A DNA stretch of 64,000 nucleotides from ZC4RG20 sp963782445 (GTDB lineage: Bacteria; Pseudomonadota; Gammaproteobacteria; Steroidobacterales; Rariloculaceae), in the NCBI GenBank assembly GCA_963782445.1, contig CAWAJM010000001.1:620001-684000 (forward strand), read 5' to 3'. The notes beneath the pieces are model-generated. The model had not been told where the DNA came from. It saw only the letters and a program-made list of their open reading frames with translations, and did no database searches. Shown here piece after piece: positions 1 through 8,625 of this stretch (the first letter of the stretch is position 1; every line of letters begins with the position of its first letter). The position numbers and the translations under genes are program-made.

Positions 1-113
1 GCTACAAGGCGGGCACGGCCGGCACGGCCGGGGTCAAGTTCCTCAAGAAGGCGCTCGATATCCAGTTCTTTCCCGAGCTCACCGAAGTGCGTACACGTAT
101 CGGCGGGACGTGA
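1..113 (+). CDS. 3' end of an unidentified gene (partial)
   Basis: The window opens inside a gene. Reading from base 3 gives 36 codons and a TGA at 111-113. The tail is rich in Ala, Gly and Thr and then reads VKFLKKALDIQFFPEL before ending in RIGGT. I do not recognise the family from this short piece. It converges on zapE, which is on the opposite strand with about 96 bases between the two stops. Confidence 0.5.
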   Translation, partial: YKAGTAGTAGVKFLKKALDIQFFPELTEVRTRIGGT

Positions 114-209
114 GATCCGGCGACGCCCAGCCGAACGCCGTGGAGAGTCCGTAGTCGGTATTGGACCAAGCCCGCTCACGCCCCCAGCGCCCCGCTCGCC
201 TTTGGCCGC

Positions 210-1307
210 CTACGCCCGGTGCTCGGCACCGAGATACTCCCGGCTCTGCATCTCCGCGAGCCGGCTGCGCGTCCGCTGGAATTCGTGCGCGAGCCGCGTC
301 CCCTGGTACAGCGACTCGACCGGGCTCGCGGCCGAGAGGATGAGCTTCACGCGCCGGTCGTAGAACTCGTCGACGAGTGCGATGAAGCGGCGCGCCTGGT
401 TCTCGAGGCGCACGTCGAACTGCGGCACGTCCGAGAGCAGCACCGTATGGTAGAGCTTCGAGAGCTCGATGTAGTCGTCCTGGCTGCGCGGGCCATCGCA
501 GACCGCATCGAAGCCGAACCAGACGACGCCGTCCGATTCGCGCCGAAAGTCGATCGGCCGGTTCAGGATCTCGATGCGGCCGTGCGCCTCGCCGCGGTCG
601 CGAGCCATGCTGCGGAAATACTCGGCCAGGCGCCGGTCGGCCCGTTCGTCGTTGGGCTGCAGGTAGACGTTGGCTCTCTCGAGGAAGGCGAGCCGGTAGT
701 CGAGGTCGCCGCCGACATGCACGACCTCGGTATGGCGCTCGATGAGATCGATGGCGGGCAGGAAACGCTGGCGCTGCAAGCCCTCCTTGTAAAGGTCGCG
801 CGGCTCGAGGTTGGACGTTGCGGCCAGGGCGACGCCGCGCTCGAAGAGCGCTGCGAACAGCGTGCCGAGGATCATGGCATCAGCGATGTCCGTCACGGCC
901 AGCTCGTCGAAGCAGATGACGCGTGCGCGCTCGGCGAGGCCGTCCGCCACGAGCTCGAGCGGGTCGGCGCGATCGCGCAGGCGCTTGAGGTCGTCGTGCA
1001 CGGCGGCCATGAAGCGGTGGAAGTGGCGGCGCAGCTTGTCTTCGAACGGCAGGCATTCGAAGAACAGGTCCATGAGAAGCGTCTTGCCGCGACCGACGCG
1101 GCCCCAGAGGTAGACGCCGGGCGGCGGCCCGGCGCGCCGGCCCACGGCGCCGGCCATGCGGCGCCGCCACCCGCGCTGGGGCGGGCCGCCGGCCGCAAGC
1201 TCGGCGTGCAGGCGGTCGAGCGCCGCGACGGCCTCCCGTTGGGCAAGGTCCTCGGCCAGCTCGCCGGCTTCGAGCCGGCGCCGGTATTCGGCAAGCGGGG
1301 TCGTCAT
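210..1307 (-). CDS. zapE: Cell division ATPase ZapE (AFG1-like)
   Basis: P-loop ATPase of the AFG1/ZapE family; in Gammaproteobacteria ZapE associates with the FtsZ ring during constriction. The 365-residue length fits the family. Walker A is GRVGRGKT at residues 69-76 and Walker B is ICFDEL at 131-136. The N-terminus (TPLAEYRRRL) resembles the usual start of family members and begins at an ATG, although I see no strong Shine-Dalgarno sequence. The gene is followed on the same strand by nothing in view; the acetoacetyl-CoA synthetase gene lies 72 bases upstream on the same strand, so the two could be cotranscribed. The long open frame antisense to this gene and to its neighbour is a GC-rich shadow. 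Confidence 0.93.
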   Translation of the reverse strand: MTTPLAEYRRRLEAGELAEDLAQREAVAALDRLHAELAAGGPPQRGWRRRMAGAVGRRAGPPPGVYLWGRVGRGKTLLMDLFFECLPFEDKLRRHFHRFMAAVHDDLKRLRDRADPLELVADGLAERARVICFDELAVTDIADAMILGTLFAALFERGVALAATSNLEPRDLYKEGLQRQRFLPAIDLIERHTEVVHVGGDLDYRLAFLERANVYLQPNDERADRRLAEYFRSMARDRGEAHGRIEILNRPIDFRRESDGVVWFGFDAVCDGPRSQDDYIELSKLYHTVLLSDVPQFDVRLENQARRFIALVDEFYDRRVKLILSAASPVESLYQGTRLAHEFQRTRSRLAEMQSREYLGAEHRA

Positions 1308-1379
1308 GCGGTCGGCGCGTCCTTGTGCGAGCGGATCGGGTCCCGTAACGAAAGAGCCAGCGTCATACCGCGAGCGCGC

Positions 1380-3329
1380 TCAGCTGGCAAGCTCCGGACG
1401 ATTCCGGAAGCCCTCGAGCGCCGCGGGGTTAGCGAGCGCATCCGCATTCGGGACGGGCCGGCCGTGGATGACGTTGCGCACGGCGGCCTCGACGAGCTTG
1501 CCGTTCAGCGTGCGCGGAATGTCCTCGACCGCGAGGATCTTCGCGGGCACGTGCCGCGGGCTGGCCTCGCGCCGCAGCGCCTCGCGCAGTGCGCGTTTGA
1601 GATCGGCGTCGAGCGCATGGCCCGGGGCGAGGCGCACGAACAGCACGACGCGCGTGTCCCCTTGCCATTCTTGACCGACGGCGATGCTCTCGGCGACCTC
1701 GGCGAAGCCGTCGACGATGCGGTAGATCTCGGCCGTGCCGATGCGCACGCCGCCCGGGTTCAGCACCGTATCCGAGCGGCCGAAGATCACGAGGCCGCCA
1801 TGGACCGTGAGCTCGGCGTAATCGCCGTGATGCCACACGCCCGGGAAGCGCTCGAAGTAGGCCGCATGAAACTTCCTGTCGGATGGATCGTTCCAGAAAC
1901 CGAGCGGCATCGAGGGGAAAGGGGAGGCGCAGACGAGCTCGCCCTTGCGCCCGTGCAGCGCGTGCCCGGCGTCGTCGAAGACGCGCACGTCCATGCCGAG
2001 CCCGAGGCATTGCAGCTCGCCGCGGTAGACGGGCAGCAGCGGATTGCCGAGCGCGAAGCAGGCGATGATGTCGCTGCCGCCCGAGATGGAGGAGAGCTGC
2101 AGGTCCGTTTTGACGGCCTCGTACACGTAGTCGAAGCTCGCGGGCGCCAGCGGCGAGCCCGTCGACAGCACGGTGCGCAGGGCCGCGAGGTTCGCCGCGT
2201 CGCGCGGCCTGCAGCCGGACTTCTCGAGCGCTGCGAGGTAGCTCGCGCTGGTGCCGAACACCGAAATGCGCTCGCGTTCGGCGAGCCGCCAGAGCGCGGC
2301 GGGGTCCGGGTGCAGCGGGGCACCGTCGTAGAGCACGATGGCGGCGCCCGAGGCCAGGGCCGAGACGAGCCAGTGCCACATCATCCAGCCGCAGGTCGTG
2401 TGGTAGAAGACTACGTCGCCCGGGCCGATGTCCGTGTGCAGCGCGTGCTCCTTCTTGTGCTGCAACAGCGTGCCGCCCGCGCCGTGCACGATGCACTTCG
2501 GCGCGCCCGTCGTGCCCGAGGAGTAGAGGATGTACAGCGGCTGCGCGAATGGGAAGGGTGTGAAGGAAGGCGCCGCGTCGCCCGCCACCAGGTCCTCGAA
2601 CCGCAGCACGGGAACGTCGAGCCCCGCGAGCGCGTCCAGGCTCGGCCGCGGCTCGAGACTGCCGGCGACGACGACGGCCTCGAGCGACGGCAGCCGGGCG
2701 GCGACGTCGCGCACGGTCGGCAGCGAGCGCAGCGTCTTGCCGCGATAGACGTAGCCGTCCGCGGCCACGAGCACTTTCGGCTCGATCTGGCTGAAGCGCT
2801 CGAGCACGCCCTGCGCGCCGAAGTCCGGCGAGCAGCCGGACCAGACCGCGCCGCGCCCGGCCGCGGCCAGCATGGCCACGACGGCCGGAACGGCATTCGG
2901 CACAAACCCTGCAACGCGGTCGCCGGGCCCGACGCCGAGGTCGGCGAAGGCCCGCTCGAGGCTGCCAACGCGGCGCCGCAGCGTGGCGCGATCGACGACC
3001 GTGCGCACGCCGTCTTCGCCGACGGCGATCAGCGCGGGGCCTTCGCCCTGCAGCAAGTGCTCGGCAAAAGACAGTGAAGCGCCTTCGAACCACCGGGTGC
3101 CGGGCATGCGGTCGTAGTCCGCGACGACGCGGGCCGCGGGCGTCGTGCAGCGCAAGCCGGTGAAGTCCGCGACGGCCGCCCAGAAGCGGTCGGGCTCGCG
3201 GACGCTGAGGGCGTGCAGGGCGGCGTAGTCTCCGCCGGGCGGCCCGTAGCGCGCCATGAAGGCGTGCATCCTCGAGGCCGCGGCACGCTCGGCCGAGGGT
3301 GTCCAAAGGGGTTCGCTCGCTGCTCGCAT
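1380..3329 (-). CDS. aacS: Acetoacetyl-CoA synthetase (acetoacetate-CoA ligase)
   Basis: Adenylate-forming ligase of the ANL superfamily that activates acetoacetate to acetoacetyl-CoA with ATP, feeding ketone bodies or polyhydroxybutyrate breakdown products into central metabolism. The 649 residues match the usual length of about 650. The N-terminal region contains the ACS-type cap (FWAAVADFTGL). The P-loop YSSGTTGAPKC lies near residue 270, the CGWMMWHWLV stretch typical of acetoacetyl-CoA synthetases follows, and the C-terminal catalytic lysine is in RTLNGKLVEAA near residue 610. The start is an ATG. It is divergent from the ETF-ubiquinone oxidoreductase gene across about 250 bases, which would suit a shared role in fatty-acid or ketone-body oxidation, but that link is inference. 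Confidence 0.93.
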   Translation of the reverse strand: MRAASEPLWTPSAERAAASRMHAFMARYGPPGGDYAALHALSVREPDRFWAAVADFTGLRCTTPAARVVADYDRMPGTRWFEGASLSFAEHLLQGEGPALIAVGEDGVRTVVDRATLRRRVGSLERAFADLGVGPGDRVAGFVPNAVPAVVAMLAAAGRGAVWSGCSPDFGAQGVLERFSQIEPKVLVAADGYVYRGKTLRSLPTVRDVAARLPSLEAVVVAGSLEPRPSLDALAGLDVPVLRFEDLVAGDAAPSFTPFPFAQPLYILYSSGTTGAPKCIVHGAGGTLLQHKKEHALHTDIGPGDVVFYHTTCGWMMWHWLVSALASGAAIVLYDGAPLHPDPAALWRLAERERISVFGTSASYLAALEKSGCRPRDAANLAALRTVLSTGSPLAPASFDYVYEAVKTDLQLSSISGGSDIIACFALGNPLLPVYRGELQCLGLGMDVRVFDDAGHALHGRKGELVCASPFPSMPLGFWNDPSDRKFHAAYFERFPGVWHHGDYAELTVHGGLVIFGRSDTVLNPGGVRIGTAEIYRIVDGFAEVAESIAVGQEWQGDTRVVLFVRLAPGHALDADLKRALREALRREASPRHVPAKILAVEDIPRTLNGKLVEAAVRNVIHGRPVPNADALANPAALEGFRNRPELAS

Positions 3330-3428
3330 GTCCGCTGTCGCCGCCGTCCGCGCGGCCTAGATCGAGGACCGGCCGTCGTCGATTCGCGACCCGCCGGCCG
3401 GCGCCGAAAAACGGCCCCGTGGCTGCGA

Positions 3429-3437
3429 TGTTACAAT
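3429..3437 (+). promoter_or_regulatory. Extended -10 promoter element upstream of the ETF-QO gene
   Basis: The sequence TGTTACAAT is a TGn extended -10 with a near-consensus TACAAT hexamer. No good -35 lies 17 bases upstream, which is common for extended -10 promoters. It would start transcription near 3444, about 137 bases before the proposed start codon at 3581. Confidence 0.45.
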
Positions 3438-3580
3438 GCGCGCCCGTCCGCGGCAGCCCGCTTCAGCCGGCCCGGCCGATCAGCGCCCGGCGCGGGGCCG
3501 CGAGGCGGGCCGCCTTCGAATCGCGAACGGAGACGCCCATCGCTGAGTCTTCGACAACCGGGGCCGCCGAGCGCGAGGCC

Positions 3581-5215
3581 ATGGATTTCGACGTCGTCGT
3601 CGTGGGCGCGGGTCCGGCGGGTCTCGCCGCGGCTTACACGCTGAGCCGGCTCGCGCACGAAAGCGGCGCCGAGCTCGCGGTATGCGTCGTCGAGAAGGGC
3701 TCGGAAGTCGGGGCGCACATCATCTCCGGTGCGGTGCTGGACCCGCGCGCGCTCGACGAGCTCGTGCCCGACTGGCGCGAGCGCGGCGCGCCCGTGACCA
3801 CGCCCGTCGCAAGCGAGGCCGTGCACTGGCTGCTCGGCCCGCGCCAAGGCTTGCGCGTGCCCGAGCCCCTCGTGCCGCGGCCGATGCGCAACGGCGGCCA
3901 CTATGTCGTGAGCCTCGGGCGCCTGTGCCAGTGGCTCGCGCAGCAGGCCGAGCAGCTCGGCTGCAACGTGCTGCCGGGCTTTGCGGCGACCGAGGTGCTC
4001 TACGATGCCGAGGGCCGCGTCGCGGGCGTCGCCACGGGCGCGCGCGGCCGCGATCGGGAAGGACACCGGAAGCCCGGCTTCGAGCCCGGCTACGCGCTGC
4101 GGGCCCGGTACGTGATCTTTGCCGAGGGCTGCCGCGGCAGCCTCGGCCGCGACCTCGAAGCGCGATTCGCGCTGCGGCGCGATGCCGATCCGCAGCACTA
4201 CGGCCTCGGGTTCAAGGAGATCTGGGAGCCCGCGCCCGGCCGCCATCGCCCGGGTGCCGTGCTGCACACGCTGGGCTGGCCGCTCGATACGCGCACGGAC
4301 GGCGGCGGCTTCCTGTACCACGCCGAGGACGGCCGCGTGTCGGCGGGTTTCGTCGTGGCGTTGAATTACGCCAATCCCCATCTCGACCCCTTCGAGGAGT
4401 TCCAGCGCTGGAAGCGGCACCCGGTCGTCGCCGGCGTCCTCGAGGGCGGCCGGCGCATCGCCTATGGCGCCCGGGCCGTCAACAAGGGCGGTTTTCTGTC
4501 GCTTCCGCGCCTCGTCGTGCCGGGCGGCCTGCTCGTAGGCTGCGAAGCCGGCTTCCTGAATCCTGCCCGAATCAAGGGCTCGCATACGGCCATGAAGACG
4601 GGGATGCTGGCGGCGGAGGCGGTCTTCGCGGCGCTGCGCGAGGGCGGCGGCGGTCGCGAGCTCGCGGACTACACGGCCGGCGTGCAGGCCTCGTGGGTCG
4701 ACCGCGAGCTCTACGTCGCGCGCAATTTCGGTGGCGGCATGAGCCGCTTCGGGCGCCTCGGCGGCGCGGCGCTCGCCTTCGTCGAGCACAATCTGCTCGG
4801 CGGTCGATCGCCATTCACGCTGCACAGCCGCCGCCCCGACCGCGAGGCCCTGAAGCCGGCCGCCGAGGCCCCGCGCATCGAGTATCCTCCGCCCGACGGC
4901 CGCCTGACATTCGACCGGGCGTCCTCCGTGTACCTCGCCAACACGGCGCACGACGAAGACCAGCCATGCCACCTGCGGCTCGCCGATCCTTCGGTCCCGA
5001 TCGAGCGCAACCTGCCCCGCTATGACGAGCCCGCGACGCGCTACTGTCCCGCCGGCGTCTACGAGGTCGTGCGGGATGCGCAAGGCCGAGCGCAGTTCCG
5101 AATCAACGCCGCGAATTGTGTGCACTGCAAGGCCTGCGACATCAAAGACCCAGCCGCGAACATCACGTGGACGCCGCCGGAAGGGGGCTCGGGCCCGAAC
5201 TACGCCGGCATGTGA
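3581..5215 (+). CDS. Electron-transfer flavoprotein-ubiquinone oxidoreductase
   Basis: ETF-QO passes electrons from reduced electron-transfer flavoprotein to ubiquinone at the inner membrane, coupling acyl-CoA dehydrogenases to respiration. With the ATG at 3581 the protein has 544 residues, close to other bacterial members; a longer reading upstream is open but lacks family similarity. The FAD-binding motif GAGPAG is near the N-terminus. The [4Fe-4S] ligands are visible as C489 (YCPAGVY) and C513, C516, C519 (NCVHCKACDIK), and the C-terminus GPNYAGM is typical. A GAGG sits very close to the ATG, so the ribosome site is imperfect. No ETF alpha/beta genes lie in this window. Confidence 0.94.
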   Translation: MDFDVVVVGAGPAGLAAAYTLSRLAHESGAELAVCVVEKGSEVGAHIISGAVLDPRALDELVPDWRERGAPVTTPVASEAVHWLLGPRQGLRVPEPLVPRPMRNGGHYVVSLGRLCQWLAQQAEQLGCNVLPGFAATEVLYDAEGRVAGVATGARGRDREGHRKPGFEPGYALRARYVIFAEGCRGSLGRDLEARFALRRDADPQHYGLGFKEIWEPAPGRHRPGAVLHTLGWPLDTRTDGGGFLYHAEDGRVSAGFVVALNYANPHLDPFEEFQRWKRHPVVAGVLEGGRRIAYGARAVNKGGFLSLPRLVVPGGLLVGCEAGFLNPARIKGSHTAMKTGMLAAEAVFAALREGGGGRELADYTAGVQASWVDRELYVARNFGGGMSRFGRLGGAALAFVEHNLLGGRSPFTLHSRRPDREALKPAAEAPRIEYPPPDGRLTFDRASSVYLANTAHDEDQPCHLRLADPSVPIERNLPRYDEPATRYCPAGVYEVVRDAQGRAQFRINAANCVHCKACDIKDPAANITWTPPEGGSGPNYAGM

Positions 5216-5249
5216 GCTGCGGTTCGACGGATTTTATGTCAACCCCACC

Positions 5250-5277
5250 GGGCCGGCGCCGTATGCGGGGCCGGCCC
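5250..5277 (+). terminator. Hairpin after the ETF-QO gene
   Basis: A perfect 8-bp stem, GGGCCGGC (5250-5257) with GCCGGCCC (5270-5277), lies 35 bases after the stop codon. There is no T tract, so it is a terminator-like or mRNA-stabilising hairpin. The rest of 5216-5542 holds a short imperfect direct repeat around TTTATGTCAA (about 5234 and 5298) and no gene I can support. Confidence 0.4.
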
Positions 5278-5542
5278 ATACGTGACGCACTTCCGTTTAT
5301 GTCAATGCCCCGCCGATTTGTGAAGCTGGTCACCGACCCGCGCGCGGCCCCGCGCGCATACTCGCCTCGCACCGACTTGGAGCGTTCTTTCGGATCTTTT
5401 CTTGCAGCGCTTTGAACTGGATACGATTTCGAGGTCTCCATCGACCTCGCTGCGGACCGCCGCCCAGGCGGCGTCCCATTCGTCCCTAGCGGTGCACATC
5501 GGCTGCGCAACGGACGCTGCGGCACAAGGCGACTCCTGAAAA

Positions 5543-6487
5543 ATGGCGCACAACTTCTTGCACACGGACACTGCAGAGGCGCGGACTAAACTGCCCGGGG
5601 ACCCGAAAAACCTGATCGACCGCTTCCTGGATGCCATTTGGATGGAGCGCGGTCTTTCGGAAAACACCCTGGGCGCGTATCGCGCGGACCTGCTCGCGTT
5701 GACGCAGCGGCTCGGTCAACGCGGCGTGCACCTTCGGGACGCCGCGCGTGCCGATGTGCTCGACTACATCGCTTGGCGCGTCGAGGGTGGCGCCAAGCCG
5801 CGCTCGACGGCGCGGCAGCTCTCGAGCTTTCGGCGCTTCTATCGATATCTGCTTCGCGAAGGGGTCATCGCCCAGGACCCGACGGCCGACATCGCGATGC
5901 CCAAGATCGGGCGGGCGCTGCCGCAGTCGCTGACCGAGGACGAGGTCGAGTCCCTGCTCGCGGCGCCGAACGTGACCGAGCCGCTGGGCCACCGCGACCG
6001 GGCGATGCTCGAGGTGCTGTATGCGACGGGCGTCCGCGTCTCCGAGCTCATCAACCTGCGCATCGCTCAGGTCAACTTGAACCAGGGCGTGCTGCGCATC
6101 ATCGGCAAGGGCGACCGCGAGCGCCTGATTCCGCTCGGCGACGAGGCGCAGGACTGGCTGCGCGAGTTCATCGGCGGCCCGCGGCTCGAGATTCTGCTCG
6201 AGCGCCAGACCGAGTTCCTGTTTCCGACCCGCCGCGGCGATCGCATGACGCGCCAGGCCTTCTGGCACATCATCAAGCGCTATGCGAAGAAGGCCGGCGT
6301 CAACAAGAAGCTTTCGCCGCATACGGTGCGGCATGCGTTCGCGACGCATCTGCTCAACAACGGCGCCGACCTGCGCGTCGTCCAGCTGCTGCTCGGCCAC
6401 AGCGACGTTTCGACGACGCAGATCTACACCCACGTGGCCCGCGAGCGCATGAAGGAACTGCACAGCCGGCACCATCCGCGCGGCTGA
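5543..6487 (+). CDS. xerD: Site-specific tyrosine recombinase XerD
   Basis: XerD acts with XerC at the dif site near the replication terminus to resolve chromosome dimers. The 314-residue protein has the N-terminal SAM-like core-binding domain (about 25-110) and the C-terminal catalytic domain. All catalytic positions are visible: R165 (GVRVSEL), K189 (IIGKGDR), H260 and R263 (PHTVRHAF), H286 (LLGHSDVS) and nucleophile Y295 (QIYTHV). It precedes dsbC, a common gammaproteobacterial order (xerD-dsbC). The ATG has no clear Shine-Dalgarno. Confidence 0.95.
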   Translation: MAHNFLHTDTAEARTKLPGDPKNLIDRFLDAIWMERGLSENTLGAYRADLLALTQRLGQRGVHLRDAARADVLDYIAWRVEGGAKPRSTARQLSSFRRFYRYLLREGVIAQDPTADIAMPKIGRALPQSLTEDEVESLLAAPNVTEPLGHRDRAMLEVLYATGVRVSELINLRIAQVNLNQGVLRIIGKGDRERLIPLGDEAQDWLREFIGGPRLEILLERQTEFLFPTRRGDRMTRQAFWHIIKRYAKKAGVNKKLSPHTVRHAFATHLLNNGADLRVVQLLLGHSDVSTTQIYTHVARERMKELHSRHHPRG

Positions 6488-6509
6488 ACGCGCCGGTTCC
6501 CGCAGTCTT

Positions 6510-6518
6510 TGCTAGAAT
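6510..6518 (+). promoter_or_regulatory. Extended -10 element upstream of dsbC
   Basis: TGCTAGAAT is a TGn extended -10 located between the xerD stop (6487) and the dsbC start (6568). A convincing -35 is not visible. It would give dsbC its own transcript with a leader of about 40 bases. Confidence 0.4.
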
Positions 6519-6567
6519 CGGGCCGTTGGCCGGCCCGGGCCGCGGGCGTCGGCTTCAGGAGAGCGCC

Positions 6568-7311
6568 GTGAAAAGAACGTGGATCATTCTGCCGCTGAGC
6601 GTGTTGGCGTCGTTGGCCGTCGCGGCGCCGAGCGCACCCCTGACCAAGGCACAGCTCGCCGCCAAGCTGAACCACATCGATCCTTCCGCCATCACCGCCT
6701 CCCCCGTGCCCGGCCTCTACCAGGTCACGCTCGGCTCGAGCGTCGCCTACGTGACCGCGGACGGCCACTATCTGATCCAGGGGGACGTCTTCGATCTCGC
6801 GACGAGCAAGAACGTGACCGAGGCCACGCGCGACAAGGCGCGCGTGAAGATGCTGGCGAGCGTGCCGGCAGCCCGGACCATCGTCTACAAGCCGAAGGAT
6901 GGCAAGGTCCGGCACACGATCACGATGTTCACGGACGTCGACTGCGGGTACTGCCGGCAGTTTCACCGCGACATCGACAAGGTCACGGCGCTCGGGATCG
7001 AGGTCCGCTATCTGTTCTATCCGCGCACGGGCCCGAACACGGAGTCCTGGACGAAGGCCATCAAGGTCTGGTGCGCGAAGGACCGCAAGGCCGCGCTGAC
7101 GCGGGCCGAGCTTGGCGGTGCCCTGCCGGCCGAGACGTGCAGGAACAATCCCGTGGAGCAGGACTGGGATCTTGGGCAGCAGGTCGGCGTGCGCGGGACG
7201 CCGGCGATTTTTGCCGAGAACGGAGCGCTCGTCGGCGGCTACCTCCCGCCCAAAGAGCTCGCGAAGCGGCTCGACGAGCTCGCCGCGGACACGCTCGCCG
7301 AAGCGAAGTGA
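6568..7311 (+). CDS. dsbC: Thiol:disulfide interchange protein DsbC
   Basis: Periplasmic disulfide isomerase that reshuffles wrong disulfides and is kept reduced by DsbD. I place the start at a GTG (6568) because AGGAGAG lies 5 bases upstream and the reading begins with a signal peptide: two basic residues, a hydrophobic core, and cleavage near VAAPSA. The mature protein has the dimerisation domain (about 25-80) and a thioredoxin-fold domain with active site CGYC at 126-129. A second cysteine pair (VWCAKD, ETCRNN) and the cis-proline motif GTPAIF are present. Length 247 residues is usual. Confidence 0.94.
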   Translation: MKRTWIILPLSVLASLAVAAPSAPLTKAQLAAKLNHIDPSAITASPVPGLYQVTLGSSVAYVTADGHYLIQGDVFDLATSKNVTEATRDKARVKMLASVPAARTIVYKPKDGKVRHTITMFTDVDCGYCRQFHRDIDKVTALGIEVRYLFYPRTGPNTESWTKAIKVWCAKDRKAALTRAELGGALPAETCRNNPVEQDWDLGQQVGVRGTPAIFAENGALVGGYLPPKELAKRLDELAADTLAEAK

Positions 7312-7351
7312 TCGGGGCGGCGCGCCGGTCCCGAGCGGCGCGCGGGGCGGA

Positions 7352-7438
7352 TGGTGCGGGCGGTCGGAATCGAACCGACACTCTGTCACCAGAACTGGAT
7401 TTTGAGTCCAGCGCGTCTACCAGTTCCGCCACGCCCGC
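7352..7438 (-). tRNA. tRNA-Leu (anticodon CAA)
   Basis: Read on the minus strand, the acceptor stem GCGGGCG pairs with CGCCCGC, followed by an encoded ACCA 3' end. The anticodon loop CTCAAAA gives CAA, decoding UUG. The long variable arm expected of tRNA-Leu (around TCTGGTGACAGAGT) and the T-loop GGTTCGATTCC are present. Length 87 including CCA. It lies between dsbC and queA on the opposite strand. Confidence 0.96.
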
Positions 7439-7554
7439 AAAGTCAATCGTCGCCGTCGCGCCGACGCGTGCCCGCCCGGCGCCCGTGGACGTCGTAGTAT
7501 AGGCCAAGTCCGCGGGCGCGGCACGCGGCGAAAGGGGCTAGAATCCCGGCCCCC

Positions 7555-8625
7555 ATGGACCGCCGCGAATTCAGCTTCGATCTTCCGCCCGAGCTTATCG
7601 CGCAGCATCCGCTGCCCGAGCGCAGTGCGAGCCGCCTGCTCGCACTCGAGGGTCGGACGGGCGGTGTGCGCGATCTGCGCTTCACCGATCTCGTCGAGCT
7701 GCTCGTCCCCGGCGACCTGCTCGTGCTCAACGATACGCGCGTGCTGCCGGCGCGCCTGTTCGGGCACAAGGCTTCGGGGGGGCGCGTCGAGCTCCTGCTC
7801 GAGCGCCTGCTCGGACCGCGCCGGGCGCGCGCGCAGCTCAAGGCCAGCCGCGCGCCCAAACCGGGGCAGATCCTTGAGTTTCCCGGCGGCGCCGAGGCCG
7901 TCGTCGTCGCCCGCGAGGGCGCGCTGTTCGATCTCGACTTCGACCGCGAGGCCGAGCCCTACTTCGCGGCGCACGGGCTCGTGCCGCTGCCGCCCTACAT
8001 CGCCCGCGACCCCGACGCCGACGATCTCGATCGGTACCAGACCGTGTTCGCGCGCCGCGCCGGCGCGGTCGCGGCCCCGACCGCGGGCCTGCACTTCGAT
8101 GCGCCGCTGCTCGATTCACTGGCGGGACGGGGCGTGGAGCGGGCGTTTCTGACTCTGCACGTGGGGGCGGGGACCTTTGCGCCCGTGCGTGAGGCTCAGA
8201 TCGAGGCGCACCGGCTGCATGCCGAGCGGCTCGAAGTGCCCGGGGCCCTCGTCGAGGCCGTCGGGCGCGCGCGTGCCCGGGGCGGGCGGGTCGTCGCGGT
8301 GGGCACGACCGTCGTGCGCGCGCTCGAGACGGCGGCACGCGGCGGCGCCCTCGCGCCCTACGCCGGCGAGACGGACCTGTTCATCCTCCCCGGGTTCGAG
8401 TTTCGCGTCGTCGACGCGCTCGTCACGAACTTTCATCTGCCCGAATCGTCCCTGCTCATGCTCGTGGCCGCGTTCGCGGGACGGGAAGCGACCCTTGCGG
8501 CCTATCGGCATGCCGTGGCCGAGCGCTACCGCTTTTTTTCGTACGGCGACGCGATGTTCGTGACGCCCGCGCGCGATGCCATGACCCGTAAGGAAACCGA
8601 GGAGGTCGATCTGCATGCAGTTTGA
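7555..8625 (+). CDS. queA: S-adenosylmethionine:tRNA ribosyltransferase-isomerase QueA
   Basis: Transfers and isomerises the ribosyl group of SAM onto preQ1 at position 34 of tRNA, giving epoxyqueuosine. The 356 residues match the family. The start MDRREFSFDLPPELIAQHP is the conserved QueA N-terminus, and the C-terminal region carries the conserved LVTNFHLPESSLLMLVAAF and YRFFSYGDAMF. It overlaps tgt by 11 bases and begins the queA-tgt-yajC-secD-secF order. A TAGAAT hexamer at 7539-7544 could be a -10 and would give a very short leader. Confidence 0.96.
   Translation: MDRREFSFDLPPELIAQHPLPERSASRLLALEGRTGGVRDLRFTDLVELLVPGDLLVLNDTRVLPARLFGHKASGGRVELLLERLLGPRRARAQLKASRAPKPGQILEFPGGAEAVVVAREGALFDLDFDREAEPYFAAHGLVPLPPYIARDPDADDLDRYQTVFARRAGAVAAPTAGLHFDAPLLDSLAGRGVERAFLTLHVGAGTFAPVREAQIEAHRLHAERLEVPGALVEAVGRARARGGRVVAVGTTVVRALETAARGGALAPYAGETDLFILPGFEFRVVDALVTNFHLPESSLLMLVAAFAGREATLAAYRHAVAERYRFFSYGDAMFVTPARDAMTRKETEEVDLHAV

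Noticed and set aside
219..3077. A 952-codon plus-strand open frame across zapE and aacS
   Set aside because: It is antisense to two well-supported genes and its composition (repeated Arg, Ala, Glu, Val, Asp) is the usual shadow of GC-rich coding sequence. No conserved motif is visible.
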